Positions 37,086-47,153 of a stretch of 64,000 nucleotides of DNA are shown here, in pieces. The position numbers and the translations under genes were made by a program. How positions within the stretch are numbered: position 1 is the stretch's first letter; the number at the start of each line of letters is the position of its first letter. The DNA comes from Roseiarcus sp963779095 (GTDB lineage: Bacteria; Pseudomonadota; Alphaproteobacteria; Rhizobiales; Beijerinckiaceae): contig CAVZWU010000016.1 in the NCBI GenBank assembly GCA_963779095.1, positions 1-64,000 of the forward strand, given 5' to 3'. Below the pieces are notes generated by a model. The model was not told the DNA's origin. It ran no database searches and saw only the letters and a list, made by a program, of their open reading frames with translations.

Positions 37086-37916
37086 GGGGTACCGTCAGCT
37101 TAACGAGTCGGGAATGGTCGACGGGGTAAGCGGTAGGCATGTCGACAGCCCGTGATCCTCTCTATCGCCGTCATCGCTTTCCTCCAGAGGTGATCAGCTA
37201 TGCGGTTTGGCTCTATTTTCGGTTTCCTCTGAGCCTTCGCATGGTCGAGGAGATGCTGGCGGCGCGCGGAATTTGCGTGACCTACGAGACGGTCCGCCAA
37301 TGGGGAAAGAAGTTCGGCAAGGCGTTCTCCGACCGGATCCGCCGGCGCGCGCCTGCTCGTGGCGACAAATGGCATATGGACGAAGTCGTCGTCTCGATCG
37401 CCGGCGAGACATACTGGCTGTGGCGCGCCGTCGATCAGAATGGCTTCGTTCTTGACGTCCTGGTGCAGCGCCGAAGGGACGCCAAGGCGGCACAGCAGCT
37501 CGTGAAGAGGCTCCTGAAATCCGCTACGACGCCTCCGCGTGTGATGATCACGGACAAGCTCCGATCCTATGGGGCCGCGAGAGCGAAGATGGGCCTTCGC
37601 GTCGAACATCGCCAGCACAAGGGCTTGAACAATCGAGCGGAGAACTCTCATCAGCCAACCCGGCGGCGCGAGCGGATCATGAAGCGGTTCAAGTCAGCCC
37701 GACAGGCGCAACGGTTCTTATCGGTTTACGATCAGGTCGCGAACCTCTTCCACATCCCTTATCCCGAATCCGCCACTGCTGATTACCGCCGCGCTTCACG
37801 CGGGCGAGCCTTTGCCGCTTGGCGCGAGATTTCCAAGATGTGCGCAACGGCCTAACCTCACCTCTCAGAAAAATCGCCTTTCCGCAGCCCAGCGCCACCT
37901 AACTTGACGGTACCCC
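37086..37916 (+). mobile_element. Complete IS6-family element
   Basis: The 831-bp element has terminal inverted repeats GGGGTACCGTCA (37086-37097) and TGACGGTACCCC (37905-37916), and one intact transposase. The flanking 8-mers (GAGTTTGA and GGCAAGTC) do not match, so the element probably reached this state through replicative deletion, which fits the loss of the LysR 5' end. Confidence 0.88.
37139..37855 (+). CDS. IS6 family transposase
   Basis: The intact 238-residue DDE transposase carries RHRFPPEVISYAVWLYFRF and VTYETVRQWGKKFG at the N-terminus, and the catalytic residues in WHMDEVVVSIAGE, VMITDKLRSYGAA and NNRAENSHQPTRRRER. IS6 enzymes act by copy-in replicative transposition, producing cointegrates and adjacent deletions. 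All family blocks are in one frame, so this is the only obviously functional IS6 gene in the window. Confidence 0.93.
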   Translation: MSTARDPLYRRHRFPPEVISYAVWLYFRFPLSLRMVEEMLAARGICVTYETVRQWGKKFGKAFSDRIRRRAPARGDKWHMDEVVVSIAGETYWLWRAVDQNGFVLDVLVQRRRDAKAAQQLVKRLLKSATTPPRVMITDKLRSYGAARAKMGLRVEHRQHKGLNNRAENSHQPTRRRERIMKRFKSARQAQRFLSVYDQVANLFHIPYPESATADYRRASRGRAFAAWREISKMCATA

Positions 37917-37960
37917 GGCAAGTCCTCAGCGGAAAATTTGGAGCCGGCCTGAAATTGCCA

Positions 37961-38197
37961 GTGACCTATCATGTTGTCATCGCATTCGATCGGGACGCGG
38001 AAGGCGACCTGAAGCCGGGTGAAGCTCGTGAGGTCCTAAGTCCAATCGTGGCCGAACGCCGGGCTCGCGCGCTCGCGGTCGAACACGCGGGCGCGTTGGC
38101 GTTTTCTCGCACCGGGGATCCGACCACGGGCGAGTTTCAGGACGCGGTGATCCTGGCGCAGTTTGGCGAGGTCGATACCAATTCGCTCGGCGAGTGA
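37961..38197 (+). CDS. Small conserved hypothetical protein
   Basis: A 78-residue soluble protein of unknown function, seen in similar form in Hyphomicrobiales as far as I recall. It has an N-terminal beta strand YHVVIAFDRD, an acidic loop PGEAREV, an Arg/Ala-rich helix AERRARALAVEHAGALAFSR, and a C-terminal GEFQDAVILAQFGEV. I prefer the GTG at 37961 because the upstream in-frame sequence is the IS6 end. Its native 5' DNA was replaced by the IS6, so its promoter may be new. Confidence 0.55.
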   Translation: MTYHVVIAFDRDAEGDLKPGEAREVLSPIVAERRARALAVEHAGALAFSRTGDPTTGEFQDAVILAQFGEVDTNSLGE

Positions 38198-38503
38198 GAG
38201 GCGGCGTCATTTCCCGGGCGGCAACTGCTGACCCAGAAGTCATCTCCGATTTTGCGTTAATTTCTAGACCGGGGTGTGGCGCTTCCTCCTGCGCTTCGCT
38301 TAGGCGCGTCGGATGCTTAATCGACGATCGCGCGTGAGCACCGCAGAGGACCGCGGCGGTTCACAGGAAGATGTGACGTCGATCGTCGGTTCTCCAGCCG
38401 CGGCCGACATGCTCTGAGTCGCGTTCCTTGAATTGCGGAGCGCAGGTGGCGATCCAACTTCGCGTTAGGCTGCCCTCGGGAGAGCCGATCAAAGTGAGTG
38501 TCC
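38198..38503. other. No gene recognised
   Basis: About 300 bp between two small genes. I see no supported open frame, RNA or repeat here. Confidence 0.4.
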
Positions 38504-38683
38504 TCAACGACGATGACCAAGACCGATGGCGATTGTCTTCGCCTTTTGCCGGACCGCTGCTTCGGTTCGCTTCATCGCCTTCGCAACCTCCACCACAGGT
38601 GTGCTCGCTTTCGAATGGGCTTTGAGTTGCCGTATGTCGTCTTTAGTCCACGGATTGCGAGCGGAACTCTTCTTTTTCGGCAT
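38504..38683 (-). CDS. Small SANT/Myb-like DNA-binding protein
   Basis: A 59-residue basic protein: MPKKKSSARNPWTKDDIRQL, then AHSKASTPVVEVAKAMKRTE and AAVRQKAKTIAIGLGHRR. The Trp-Thr-x-Asp-Asp start and three predicted helices match short SANT/Myb-like proteins widely found in rhizobia. The ATG at 38683 is preceded by AAGGGAGGAG, a strong ribosome site. Function unknown; likely nucleoid or regulatory. Confidence 0.7.
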   Translation of the reverse strand: MPKKKSSARNPWTKDDIRQLKAHSKASTPVVEVAKAMKRTEAAVRQKAKTIAIGLGHRR

Positions 38684-38808
38684 GTCTTTTGCTCCTCCCT
38701 TGAAGGGATCGATGTCGCTATCATCGTAGCTCGTGCTAAGCAATTCGATTGAGGTCGGCAGAGGTCGTCGACTTATGTAGTCAGGTACCACACCTCAGAT
38801 GGACGAAG

Positions 38809-39357
38809 GGCGGAATTCGCAAGACCATCCACATCGACATGGACGCGTTTTATGCGTCGGTAGAGCAACGCGACGATCCGACCCTTAATACCCATTCTAA
38901 TGAGCGCAACTCCCCCCCCCGCGCCCTAAGGGCAAGTCGGTGGCGGTCGGCTATCCGGCGAAGCGCGGCGTCGTTGCTGCGGCGAGCTACGATGCAAGAG
39001 GCTTTGGAGTTCGCTCGGCGATGCCCTCAACGGTCGCCGCTCGGAAGTGCGCCGAGCTCGTGTTCGTCCCGCCAAGGTTCGATGTTTATCGCGAAGTGTC
39101 CAAACAGGTTCGAGCGATCTTCAAGGACTACACCCCGTTGGTCGAGCCGCTCTCTCTCTCTCTCTCTGATGAGGCCTATCTCGACGTAACCGACAATCTG
39201 AGAGGCCTTTCGACCGCGTGGGAGACCGCCAAGGAAATCAGGGCGCGCATCCACGAAGAGACCAAGCTCACAGCCTCAGCCGGAATTTCCTGCAACAGGT
39301 TCCTCGCCAAAATCGCATCGGACTACCGCAAACCAAACGGCCAGTTCGCGATGTTAA
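38809..39357 (+). pseudogene. dinB: DNA polymerase IV, N-terminal fragment
   Basis: The Y-family polymerase start is clear: IRKTIHIDMDAFYASVEQRD with the first catalytic Asp, then, in another frame, RGVVAAASYDARGFGVRSAMPS and the palm block DEAYLDVTDNL with the second Asp-Glu pair. About 36 nt of foreign sequence including a run of nine C (38908-38921) shifts the frame after DDPTL. A CT repeat lengthens EPLSLDEA to EPLSLSLSDEA. The gene is cut at 39357 by an IS5 fragment, removing the little-finger domain, so it is inactive. Confidence 0.85.
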
Positions 39358-39743
39358 GTCGAACATCTGAATGAGATGCGCTGTCGAACTCATGGATGCC
39401 AGAGTGTCGAAGAACGCCTCGAAGACGCCAGCCTTGCTCAAGCGATCGAAGCGCTTCCACACGCTGTTCCAATGACCGAAGCGCTCCGGCAGAGCGCGCC
39501 AGCGAACGTTCTCGACAGTGAAGAAATGCAGTGCCTCGAGGAAGCGGCGATCGTCCTCAGCTTTCCTCCCACGACGCGGCAGGCAGGCGCGAACACCGCA
39601 AGCGTGTGCGCCCAATCGTTCTCGTCCATCTTTGTCGACATTGGCCCCGGCCCCGTGATTCGGTCGGAGTCCTATGAATCATGGCCAATTCCGCAGGGGA
39701 ATCGCAAAAACGTCATCGGTCGAAACTTCGTCCACACAGCCTA
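39357..39743 (-). mobile_element. Partial IS5 (IS427 group) copy
   Basis: This is nearly identical to 34276-34662 of the complete IS5: same ORF A start, same inverted repeat at the right end. It contains only the first half of the transposase (to HLIQMFD), with one base missing near 39592. The left border falls in dinB and the right border ends the patatin-like gene, so it sits at a deletion or recombination joint. Confidence 0.85.
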
Positions 39744-42700
39744 CTGCATTTTGAGTAGAATGATCGACCTGCGTTGAGGACGCCGCACCCGCCGGTTGGC
39801 AATCCCGCATCGGAGCTGGAACTGTCTGGTCGGCCCGAGTTGTCTCGGGCAGTGCCGCGAGGAGCTGTCGCAACGTCATCTCAGTCGTACCGGATAGCGG
39901 GATATCCTCCCCGTCCGGAGCAAGTCTGCTTAAAATATCCTTCGTGATCTCAAATCCGAGCGAGCGGTAGCTTTCGAACTGCAATTCGGTGAACCACTGA
40001 TCAGTCGTTGTCTCGTGGGGAAAAGCCGAGTGAGCGGCCGCATAGCTCGCGATCCCCGCGGGCTCGGTCCAATGAAGGGCCGGTTTGATGTAGAGGATCG
40101 TTCCATTGCTGCTGCCGTCGCCGTCGGCCGCCTTGTAGTCGATGAAGCCCATGGCGTGGTACGGGATGTATTGCGGCTCATCGATGCCGGCGCGCGTGGG
40201 ACGGTTCCTCAAGTCTTGCAGCCCTGTGAAATCGATGCGAATCCCGAGGTCGATGTAAATCTTGCGAATAGCGTTGCCGAGATCATTGAACGCGAGGTGG
40301 GTGTCCTCGCCGGCGTCGACGACCACAATGAACCGACATCTCCGCCGTACCATCTCGTAGAGCCCAAGATCCTCGAAATGCCCGCCGTCAGACAGATAGA
40401 CGTACCGTTTGTCGTCGGTCGTCAGGCCGAAGGCTTCCTGGAGCAAGGGCTTAATCGCGAAATCGGGTCCCTCGGTCGCGTACGAATCGTTCCCTTGCCA
40501 CCCAGGGTTCCCAAGCCACCAGCCAAGCCTGACATTGAAGAATGCTAGCAGGAGCGAGATCGAAGGCGAAGAATAGTAGCCCATGTTTGGACTGACGGCC
40601 GCGCCGGAAATCGCCATCGCGGTTCCGAGCGTTATACCACCGGCCTTTTTCCCCGCATATTCACAGCTGGGGCGAAAGCCTTTGAGCGCGCTACCGCAGT
40701 GCCGGGGGCTGACGGTGAATGGCTCCGCCTTGCGTTCCTGCCAGGCAAGTCGTTTGGCCTCCACAACATTGAGCGCGATGTTGAGCACATGGAAGAGGCC
40801 GAACGTGTTCTGCCCGTCGCTCGTGGCTTGTGGCGGCCACAGTTTATGGGCGCGAATATTGTCGCTGGCGTCGAAGCCGGTGAAGCGATCAGGGTTTCGC
40901 GCCTGACGCGCCGCACCGAGGTAGCCCCGGGCAAGTCGGTTTCGGTAGACCGCGTGCAACGAGAAGCGGTTTATGTTCACGTTCTTCGACGCGATGACTT
41001 CGACGACCAACGCGACAGCTACACCCACCACGAGGTAGAGGATAATGGTTGGAGGGGTTGGTGAGGGTGCGTGAAGCGCGTGCAGCAGGGTGTCGCCGAA
41101 CATAAGAACGTCGAGCGCGATTGATACGCCGACGATCAGCGCCGCCACAAAGACGGGGCCAGCGATCGACAGCAGGAGATTGAATACGAAAGTGGTCCAG
41201 CTCTGATGGTTGTCGTCGGTGGTCGCCGATGTCTTGCCGCTCACACCAAGAAGCGCGGTGGCGATACCGGAGACGCCTCCGAGCGCGGTGATGTAACGGC
41301 CGAGATCATAATGAAAGGAATTCTGATAAGCGAGATTGCCGATGCCGACGGATAGAAACGCGGTGGCCGCCCAGCCGATCGCAATTGCGCTTGTCCAGCC
41401 AGCGGCGCGCCCAAGCCATTCCCGGTCGCTGTCCAGAGTCAAGTTCGTAGCTGACCAGCCCGACGAAAATCATCTCGGCGACGAGCTGCGACATCAGCAC
41501 CCAGGGAATGCCGAATATGATCGGCAGAGAAAGTTTGAAATCAGTCCGTTCCGCATATGGCTGCAGGAGAGCGAACAAATATGCGCCAAGCCCGATGAGG
41601 GCGCCGTAGATCAGGCCGGAGGCGACCCACAGGGTGAAGTCCTTGAGGGAGGGGCGGGCGGGCCATCCCGCGATCCATCCTATGGCGAAAAGGAATGCGC
41701 CGACGATTGCGAGGGTGACCAGCACGACGTTGCGGTCACTGTTGTCGATCAAGGTTGTCCCGAACCACGAGCACAGTGAGAGCGTGAAGGCGATAGCGGA
41801 AAGAACGCTCCACGATAGATCGTGGGTGATGAAGGTGCGTTGACGGATGTTGCGCGGAGACGCCTTAGGTCCATCGCCCTGCAAGGTTTCCGGTTGCGGC
41901 TCACGGCGCACCGGGCGATGTGACGTTGTGAAGGCTTGCGCGACAACTAGCGCGGCCGCGCCGATGAGACCGCTCACCCCGACCGGCCACCAGGCATTCT
42001 GCTCTCGCGCGACAGCCACGGATGCCGTCGCGATGAATTTGAGGCCGAAAAGCGCCAGGCAGAGGACCGGCAGGATCACGAGCCAGTTCAGGAGGAGATT
42101 GCGGGCGTAGAGCGCGACCGCGGTCCACGCGTCCGCCGAACCAATCCCGACGCGCGGGGTGAGATAGTTGCTGTAGGCGCGCAGCCAGGACACTTCAGGC
42201 GGCTCGACGTCTGGGCCATCGGGGCGACCGATCAGTTCGTTTCGAACCTTTCGGAAATCGTCGTAGGACCGCCACGCCGAGAGCCAGGAGCCGATGTATC
42301 CGCCCCCTGAAACGGTTGATAGATAGTGAAATCTGCCGAGGAGAGCGTCTTCTGGTGCGCCCGAATGTCCCTGGTCAGCGCGAACGGTCCCGCTCTTCAC
42401 GTCGAAAGCCGCCAATGCCTGGATAACGCCGAGACAGAACGTAGCGCTTCGAATGCCACCGCCCGAAAGGCAGAGGGCCGATCGGTTCGTCTCATTGAGC
42501 GAGCGATAAAACTTCATGCGACGGCGGCTGTCTGCCTGCGTAGCGCTATCGTGGTCCCCATCGCGCACGTCTGCGTTCTTGTCGGTTCGGTCACGCTCCG
42601 ATTTCTGTCCCTCCTCCTGCCCGCCGGCTTGTCGCTTCAATCGGTCGCCGAGTTCCGGCATCAGACCGCCAATCGCGACTGCCTCTTCGGCCAGCGCCTG

Positions 42701-42826
42701 CTCCATCGCGAGTGGGCCCATCGCCGCTGCCTCCCTTGTTTGCAAATCGCCTGCCGACACACGGCCTTTCACTTCCTCAGATTTCGCTTCGCGCAATTCG
42801 GACGCTTCAGCTGTGACGCCCATCAC
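39744..42826 (-). pseudogene. Large membrane patatin-like phospholipase, one frameshift, 3' end replaced
   Basis: The protein of about 1,020 residues would hydrolyse acyl chains from lipids. The patatin oxyanion loop is LSGGGIRSATF (about residue 120), the nucleophile Ser is in STVSGGGYIGSW (about 170), and the catalytic Asp is in YLSDGGHFEDLGLYEM. Between the Ser and Asp blocks lie eight or more hydrophobic helices, so the active site is split by a membrane domain. A frameshift near 41440 joins FVGLVSY to NLTLDSDREWLG. The last residues after HSTQNA come from the IS5 fragment. The start at 42826 precedes a Glu/Ala-rich N-terminal region. Confidence 0.82.
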
Positions 42827-42862
42827 ACTTCTGATGGCTTGCCCCGGCTCTCCGATATGACC

Positions 42863-43437
42863 TCACGCCTTGGTCCAGGACACGGCGTGCCCAAGCCGGC
42901 TCAGGCGCACGAGCCAAGGTATCCGTAGAGGTGCGAGAGCGAGCAGTCCCCGCCCCTTCGTCGCCTGACTTTGTGCTTGGAGCGCTACTACCGGCGTAGC
43001 CGCACCGCTGTGTAAGCGTCGGCCGCCCGATAGGGCCTTGTTGACGGTTCCTACGCGTAGTGGAAACTCTTCCAGTTTCGCGACGAACTCGTCGAGCGTG
43101 AAGGTCTCGTGATAGACGGCCATGGGAAGTAACGGACGGATGCGATAGGTCACCTCGTAAGCGACGCCGAACGTGCAGCAGCTCGATCGCATCAGCCGCA
43201 TCAGATCGGGCTGGGCATCCGTCACTTCAAGCAGGTCGCCGTTTGGCAGCACCAGCTTGACCCCTGGCGGGCGCCCGCGTCGACGGTGATGGTGTCAGCG
43301 TCGATCTGAGAATACGGTTCATTTTCATTCGTAGAAGGGTGCCGCCCTCGGCGGATGCGCAGGGCGCAGTCGAATGGTTGGAGCCGGTCGCGCGCACCGG
43401 CGCCGGATATTTCGCCTCGTCCTTCGAGGTCAGCCAA
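42863..43437 (-). pseudogene. FAD-linked oxidase (PCMH type), fragment
   Basis: Broken pieces of a vanillyl-alcohol-oxidase/PCMH flavoprotein: an upstream part in one frame (GEISGAGARDRLQPFDCALR, DADTITVDAGAR), then VLPNGDLLEVTDAQPDLMRL, SCCTFGVAYEVTYRIRPLLPM and YHETFTLDEFVAKL. At least one frameshift lies near 43250, and the catalytic C-terminal part is missing or scrambled after about 43070. It lies just upstream of the phospholipase gene on the same strand, so it may have been part of the same operon. Confidence 0.65.
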
Positions 43438-43730
43438 ACTTCCCTCTCAGCTCGTGCTCCGCCAACGCGGAGCTAGGTTGCGGCGGGCAATAGCACGCTT
43501 TGCGTCTCCTCGGTCAGGCGCCGGCGCGAGGCGTCTCAGGATCAGGCAGAAGACGGTCGAAAGCGGCAGGCGGAGGGCCGAGCGAAGGCAATGCGAGCCT
43601 GATCGAGGCTACCCTCGCGGAGGCCCTCCCGAGGGTCCCGCTCGCGCGCGGCAAAGTTGGGGAGCGCGAACGCTGTGGACCCTCCGGAGAACAAAGCGTA
43701 ATCGTTCCCGTACGACGGCGGAGGAAAACG

Positions 43731-44183
43731 ATGGCTCTTGATGCGAACCAGTTGCTCGGCATCTCTCAGGGAGAGCTTGATGCGGTTTTCAGTGCCCATG
43801 AGGCCGGCCCCGTTCCTGACGGCGAAGCCGCAGGCACGGCCATCATCGCGCCGGGAACCACGTTCAGCCGCGATATCGCGGCGGCCATCAATATCTTCGT
43901 TTGGAAGGGTAAGGTCTTCGACGCCAAGGCTGGTTTTCTCCGCAACGAGATCCTCCCCTTCGGCCTCAAAGCTATCGTCGCTCGGGTCTACAAGGCACCG
44001 AGCTGGCTGGATGGCAAGGAATGCATCGTCCTCGACTATTCCGAGACCTCCCTCGTTGCCTCGCACGTTCGGGATGAGATCCGGCTTGTCGATGACGGCT
44101 TTTATCTTGGCAAGGTCTATTGGGACTCGAAACGGCTGATCGATTTCTCGCTCGACTTCCGGAATACCGGCGCGAAGGCGTGA
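43731..44183 (+). CDS. Unrecognised 150-residue protein, first gene of the peroxidase operon
   Basis: I do not recognise a family. The protein is soluble with no signal peptide. The N-terminus is helical (DANQLLGISQGELDAVFSAH), and the rest looks like alternating beta strands: INIFVWKGKVFDAKAGFLRN, ECIVLDYSETSLVASHVRDE, GFYLGKVYWDSKRLIDFSLD. The last block (GxYLGKVYW...FxLDF) suggests a small beta-barrel that could hold a lipid or other hydrophobic ligand; that is a guess. A strong GGAGG precedes the ATG at 43731. It is followed by another unknown gene and DyP in the same direction. Confidence 0.7.
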   Translation: MALDANQLLGISQGELDAVFSAHEAGPVPDGEAAGTAIIAPGTTFSRDIAAAINIFVWKGKVFDAKAGFLRNEILPFGLKAIVARVYKAPSWLDGKECIVLDYSETSLVASHVRDEIRLVDDGFYLGKVYWDSKRLIDFSLDFRNTGAKA

Positions 44184-44231
44184 AGGCAAGGTCCGCGGCT
44201 CAAGGCCGAGCAGGTTCAAGGGAGGGGAGTC

Positions 44232-44255
44232 ATGGGTTTTCGCGAGGCGGTATGA
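44232..44255 (+). other. Seven-codon upstream ORF overlapping the next start
   Basis: GGAGGGGAG at 44221-44229 is a strong ribosome site placed correctly for ATG 44232, which opens a seven-codon frame (MGFREAV) that stops at TGA 44253-44255. That stop overlaps the ATG of the next gene (44252) as ATGA. Ribosomes could load on the leader and reinitiate. I cannot tell whether the peptide has any role of its own. Confidence 0.45.
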
Positions 44256-45553
44256 CGCCGCAGGACCATCTCATCGTTATCGCAGCGGTGCCGGATGATC
44301 GGGTCGCGGATCTGCGCGCGTTTCTCGCGACGATGACTTTGACGGGGCTCCCAGGCGCCGCCGACCCCGCCAATGTGATCCTCCCCTTCAGTCGGTTCGA
44401 GACGATCCATTTCGCCCGGCTCCTCGTGCTTGAAGACAACACACTCGCCGACCGCGCGGTCTATCCCGACTTACCCAAAACCGACCCGGTCTACCTCTGC
44501 CTCATGATCGATTGTGACGGCGAAGCGACCGAGCTGATGGTGAGAATCGCGCGGGAATGTCCGGCACTGGGTCAGGCGTTCGCGTTCTGCGCCGATTTCC
44601 AAGCCGGCGCTGACCTCGAGCGTTGGATGGCGGCGCATCGGGTCACGACGGCCGCTTCCTACGTCAACTGGGTCGGGCGCTCTGCCGTGCAGGTCCGGGA
44701 AGAGGCGTGCCTGAGGGAGCTCTTGCGTGACGCCCTGCCCCAGGTCACGGCGCGGGAACCCCAGGTGATGCTCCAGGCGCTGCGCGCCACCTTCGGCCCG
44801 CAGGTCTCGCTGACGCCGATCCCACCGACGCCGGTCGCCTGGCGTAACGCCAACCTTTTTCACCTGTTTGCACCGATTGTCGTCGCGGCTGCTCTCGTTG
44901 TGTTCATCCCGTGGGTGACGATCCCCGTCGTGGTCATCGGCCTGATTCTCGCCCTCGCGGCGCTGAGGCGACGGGAGCTGACGGATCCGATCGTCGAGAA
45001 CCCGTATGATCCCGCCTGGGTCGCAAAGCTGCGCCTTTTCGAGGATCACGACGTCACCAACCAGTACACCGCTATGGGATCGATCAAGCCCGGCCGTTTC
45101 CGGCTCTGCCTAGAGCTCGTGATCCTCCATGTGATCAATTGGGCCGCGCGGCACATCTTCACCCGCGGCGGTCTCGGCCGCATCGGCACAATCCATTTCG
45201 CCCACTGGGTTCTCATCGACGACCGTCGCCGCGCGTTCTTCTGCAGCAATTACGACGGCGGCCATGAGGCCTATATGGATGACTTCATCAATAAGGCCGG
45301 CTTCGAACTCAACCTGTCGTTCTCGAGCGCGATCGCCTATCCGCAGACTGATTGGCTCATCAAGAAGGGCGCGTGGCGCGAGACGGACTTCAAGCACTTT
45401 CAGCGCCGCCACCAGATCCCGACCGACGTCTGGTACAAGGCCTACCCGGGTCTCACGACGCGTGATCTCGCGCGCAACGCTCGCATCCGCAACGGATTCG
45501 AGAAGCCCGAGATGAGCGACGACGAGATCCGCCGCTGGCTCGCGGAAATCTGA
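44252..45553 (+). CDS. Unrecognised membrane protein linked to DyP peroxidase
   Basis: The 433-residue protein has an N-terminal domain of about 200 residues that looks like two ferredoxin-like repeats (IVIAAVPDDRVADLRAFLAT, TIHFARLLVLEDN, VYLCLMIDCDGEATELM), a fold also used by DyP and chlorite-dismutase proteins. Two adjacent membrane helices follow (about residues 204-240, APIVVAAALVVFIPW), then a second cytosolic domain with QYTAMGSIKPGRFR, HFAHWVLIDDRRRAFF and CSNYDGGHEAYMDDF. It ends 9 bp before the DyP gene, so the two are surely co-transcribed. It may anchor or deliver substrate to the peroxidase; no catalytic motif is evident. Confidence 0.72.
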   Translation: MTPQDHLIVIAAVPDDRVADLRAFLATMTLTGLPGAADPANVILPFSRFETIHFARLLVLEDNTLADRAVYPDLPKTDPVYLCLMIDCDGEATELMVRIARECPALGQAFAFCADFQAGADLERWMAAHRVTTAASYVNWVGRSAVQVREEACLRELLRDALPQVTAREPQVMLQALRATFGPQVSLTPIPPTPVAWRNANLFHLFAPIVVAAALVVFIPWVTIPVVVIGLILALAALRRRELTDPIVENPYDPAWVAKLRLFEDHDVTNQYTAMGSIKPGRFRLCLELVILHVINWAARHIFTRGGLGRIGTIHFAHWVLIDDRRRAFFCSNYDGGHEAYMDDFINKAGFELNLSFSSAIAYPQTDWLIKKGAWRETDFKHFQRRHQIPTDVWYKAYPGLTTRDLARNARIRNGFEKPEMSDDEIRRWLAEI

Positions 45554-45562
45554 GGGCCGCCC

Positions 45563-47148
45563 ATGTTCCGCCGCGACGTCGAACGCCCCGATATCCAGGC
45601 CTTCGCCTACACCGGCTTCGGTTCGTTGTCGGGAGCGGCCTATCTCCTTCTGCGGGTTGTGGATGCGCCCTCCGCGCGGGGCTTTATAGGCGGACTAAGG
45701 ATCATCTCGATCGAGGACCTCGAGCAGGCGAAGCTCGACGAGGCGATGCAATGCGCGATGACCGCCGCCGGCCTGCGGGCGCTCGGCGTCGACGAGTCCG
45801 TTATCGGGCAATTCAATCCAGAGTTCGTCGAAGGCATTGCCGCCAACCCGAACCGCTCGCGGCGGCTCGGCGACATCGGCGCCAATGCGCCCGATAGGTG
45901 GACATGGGGCGTCGGCGATCGCGAGCCGCACGCGCTCCTCATGCTGTTCGCCCGTCCGGAACGCATAGGCGAGCTCGTGCGCGAGACGCGCGAGGCGGCC
46001 GAACGGAGCGGATTCGTTGCCATCGAGGCTCTCCCGACGACGGACATGGGCGATGTCGAGCCGTTCGGCTTCGCCGACGGGATTTCGCAGCCGGTATTCG
46101 ATTGGGACGTAGCGCGCACGCCCGGGACGAAGGCCGATCGTGCGTTCACCAATCGAATTGCCCTCGGCGAGATCCTGCTGGGCTATTATAACGAATATGG
46201 CTTCCTAGCGGACTCGCCGAAGCTCGCGCCGGGCGATCCGAACGCTGCTCTACTGAACCCGTCCTCCGAGGCCGGGGCGGTACAAGACCTCGGGCGCAAT
46301 GGCTCGTATCTCGTCTTTCGCCAGCTCGCCCAGGACGTGCGCGGCTTCTGGCGTTGGGTCGGCGCGGAGGCCGAGCGCGTCGGCGTGAACCCGACAACGC
46401 TCGCCGAGGCTATGGTCGGACGCCGCATGAGCGGCGCGGCCTTGCCGGACATCGAGACCGGGCTCGACCTGCCCGGCGTCGATCCTGACGACCGGGGCGT
46501 CAATGGCTTCGTGTTCGACGCGGACCCAGACGGCCTTTCCTGCCCGATCGGCGCTCATATCCGGCGCGCCAATCCCCGCACCGGCGACGCCCCTCCGGGC
46601 GCTGAGGGCGCTATCGACAATATCCTCGCGACGCTCGGGCTCACGGCCCCCTGGCAGCGGACGCCGACCTCCTCGACCCTGCCGTGGGAGGAGAACAACA
46701 CGGTTTGGCCCTACCTACGCCGCGAGGACGACGCGATCGCCTCGGCCCGCTTCCACCGCATTCTGCGACGCGGCCGGGAATATGGGACAAAGATCGACCG
46801 CCGGGCGGCGCTCGATCTCGCGACGCCCGACCCCAACGCCGGCCTCCAGTTCATTTGCCTCAACGCCAACATTGCCCGCCAGTTCGAGTTTGTGCAGGGC
46901 GCGTGGCTCGCGAGCGCCAAGTTCGCTGGCCTGACCAGCGAACAGGATCCGCTGCTCGGCAACCGGGAGTCGTTTCCCGTGCCCCCAATCAGCAAGACGC
47001 CTGAGCGTACGGACAGCTTTACGCGCCCCGCGCGCCGAGCCAGCCTGCCGTCGTGCGGCAGGCCTGCCGCAGTTCGTCACGGTGAAGGGGGGTGCCTATT
47101 TCTTCATGCCCGGGCTCGCGGCGCTGAGGTGGGTCGCGAGCCTGTAGA
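45563..47148 (+). CDS. DyP-type haem peroxidase, frameshift near the C-terminus
   Basis: The dye-decolourising peroxidase has the catalytic GxxDG motif as GFADGISQP and the proximal haem His in GAHIRRANPR; further family blocks are GSYLVFRQLAQDV and LQFICLNANIARQFEFVQ. There is no Tat or Sec signal, so it acts in the cytosol unless exported by the neighbour. Near 47030 the frame shifts; the native end GLPQFVTVKGGAYFFMPG and ALRWVASL continues in another frame to a stop at 47148. Without correction the open frame runs to 47254 with an unrelated tail. DyP enzymes oxidise dyes, lignin-like phenols and porphyrins, and some act on lipids or carotenoids. Confidence 0.85.
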
Positions 47149-47153
47149 GCTGA

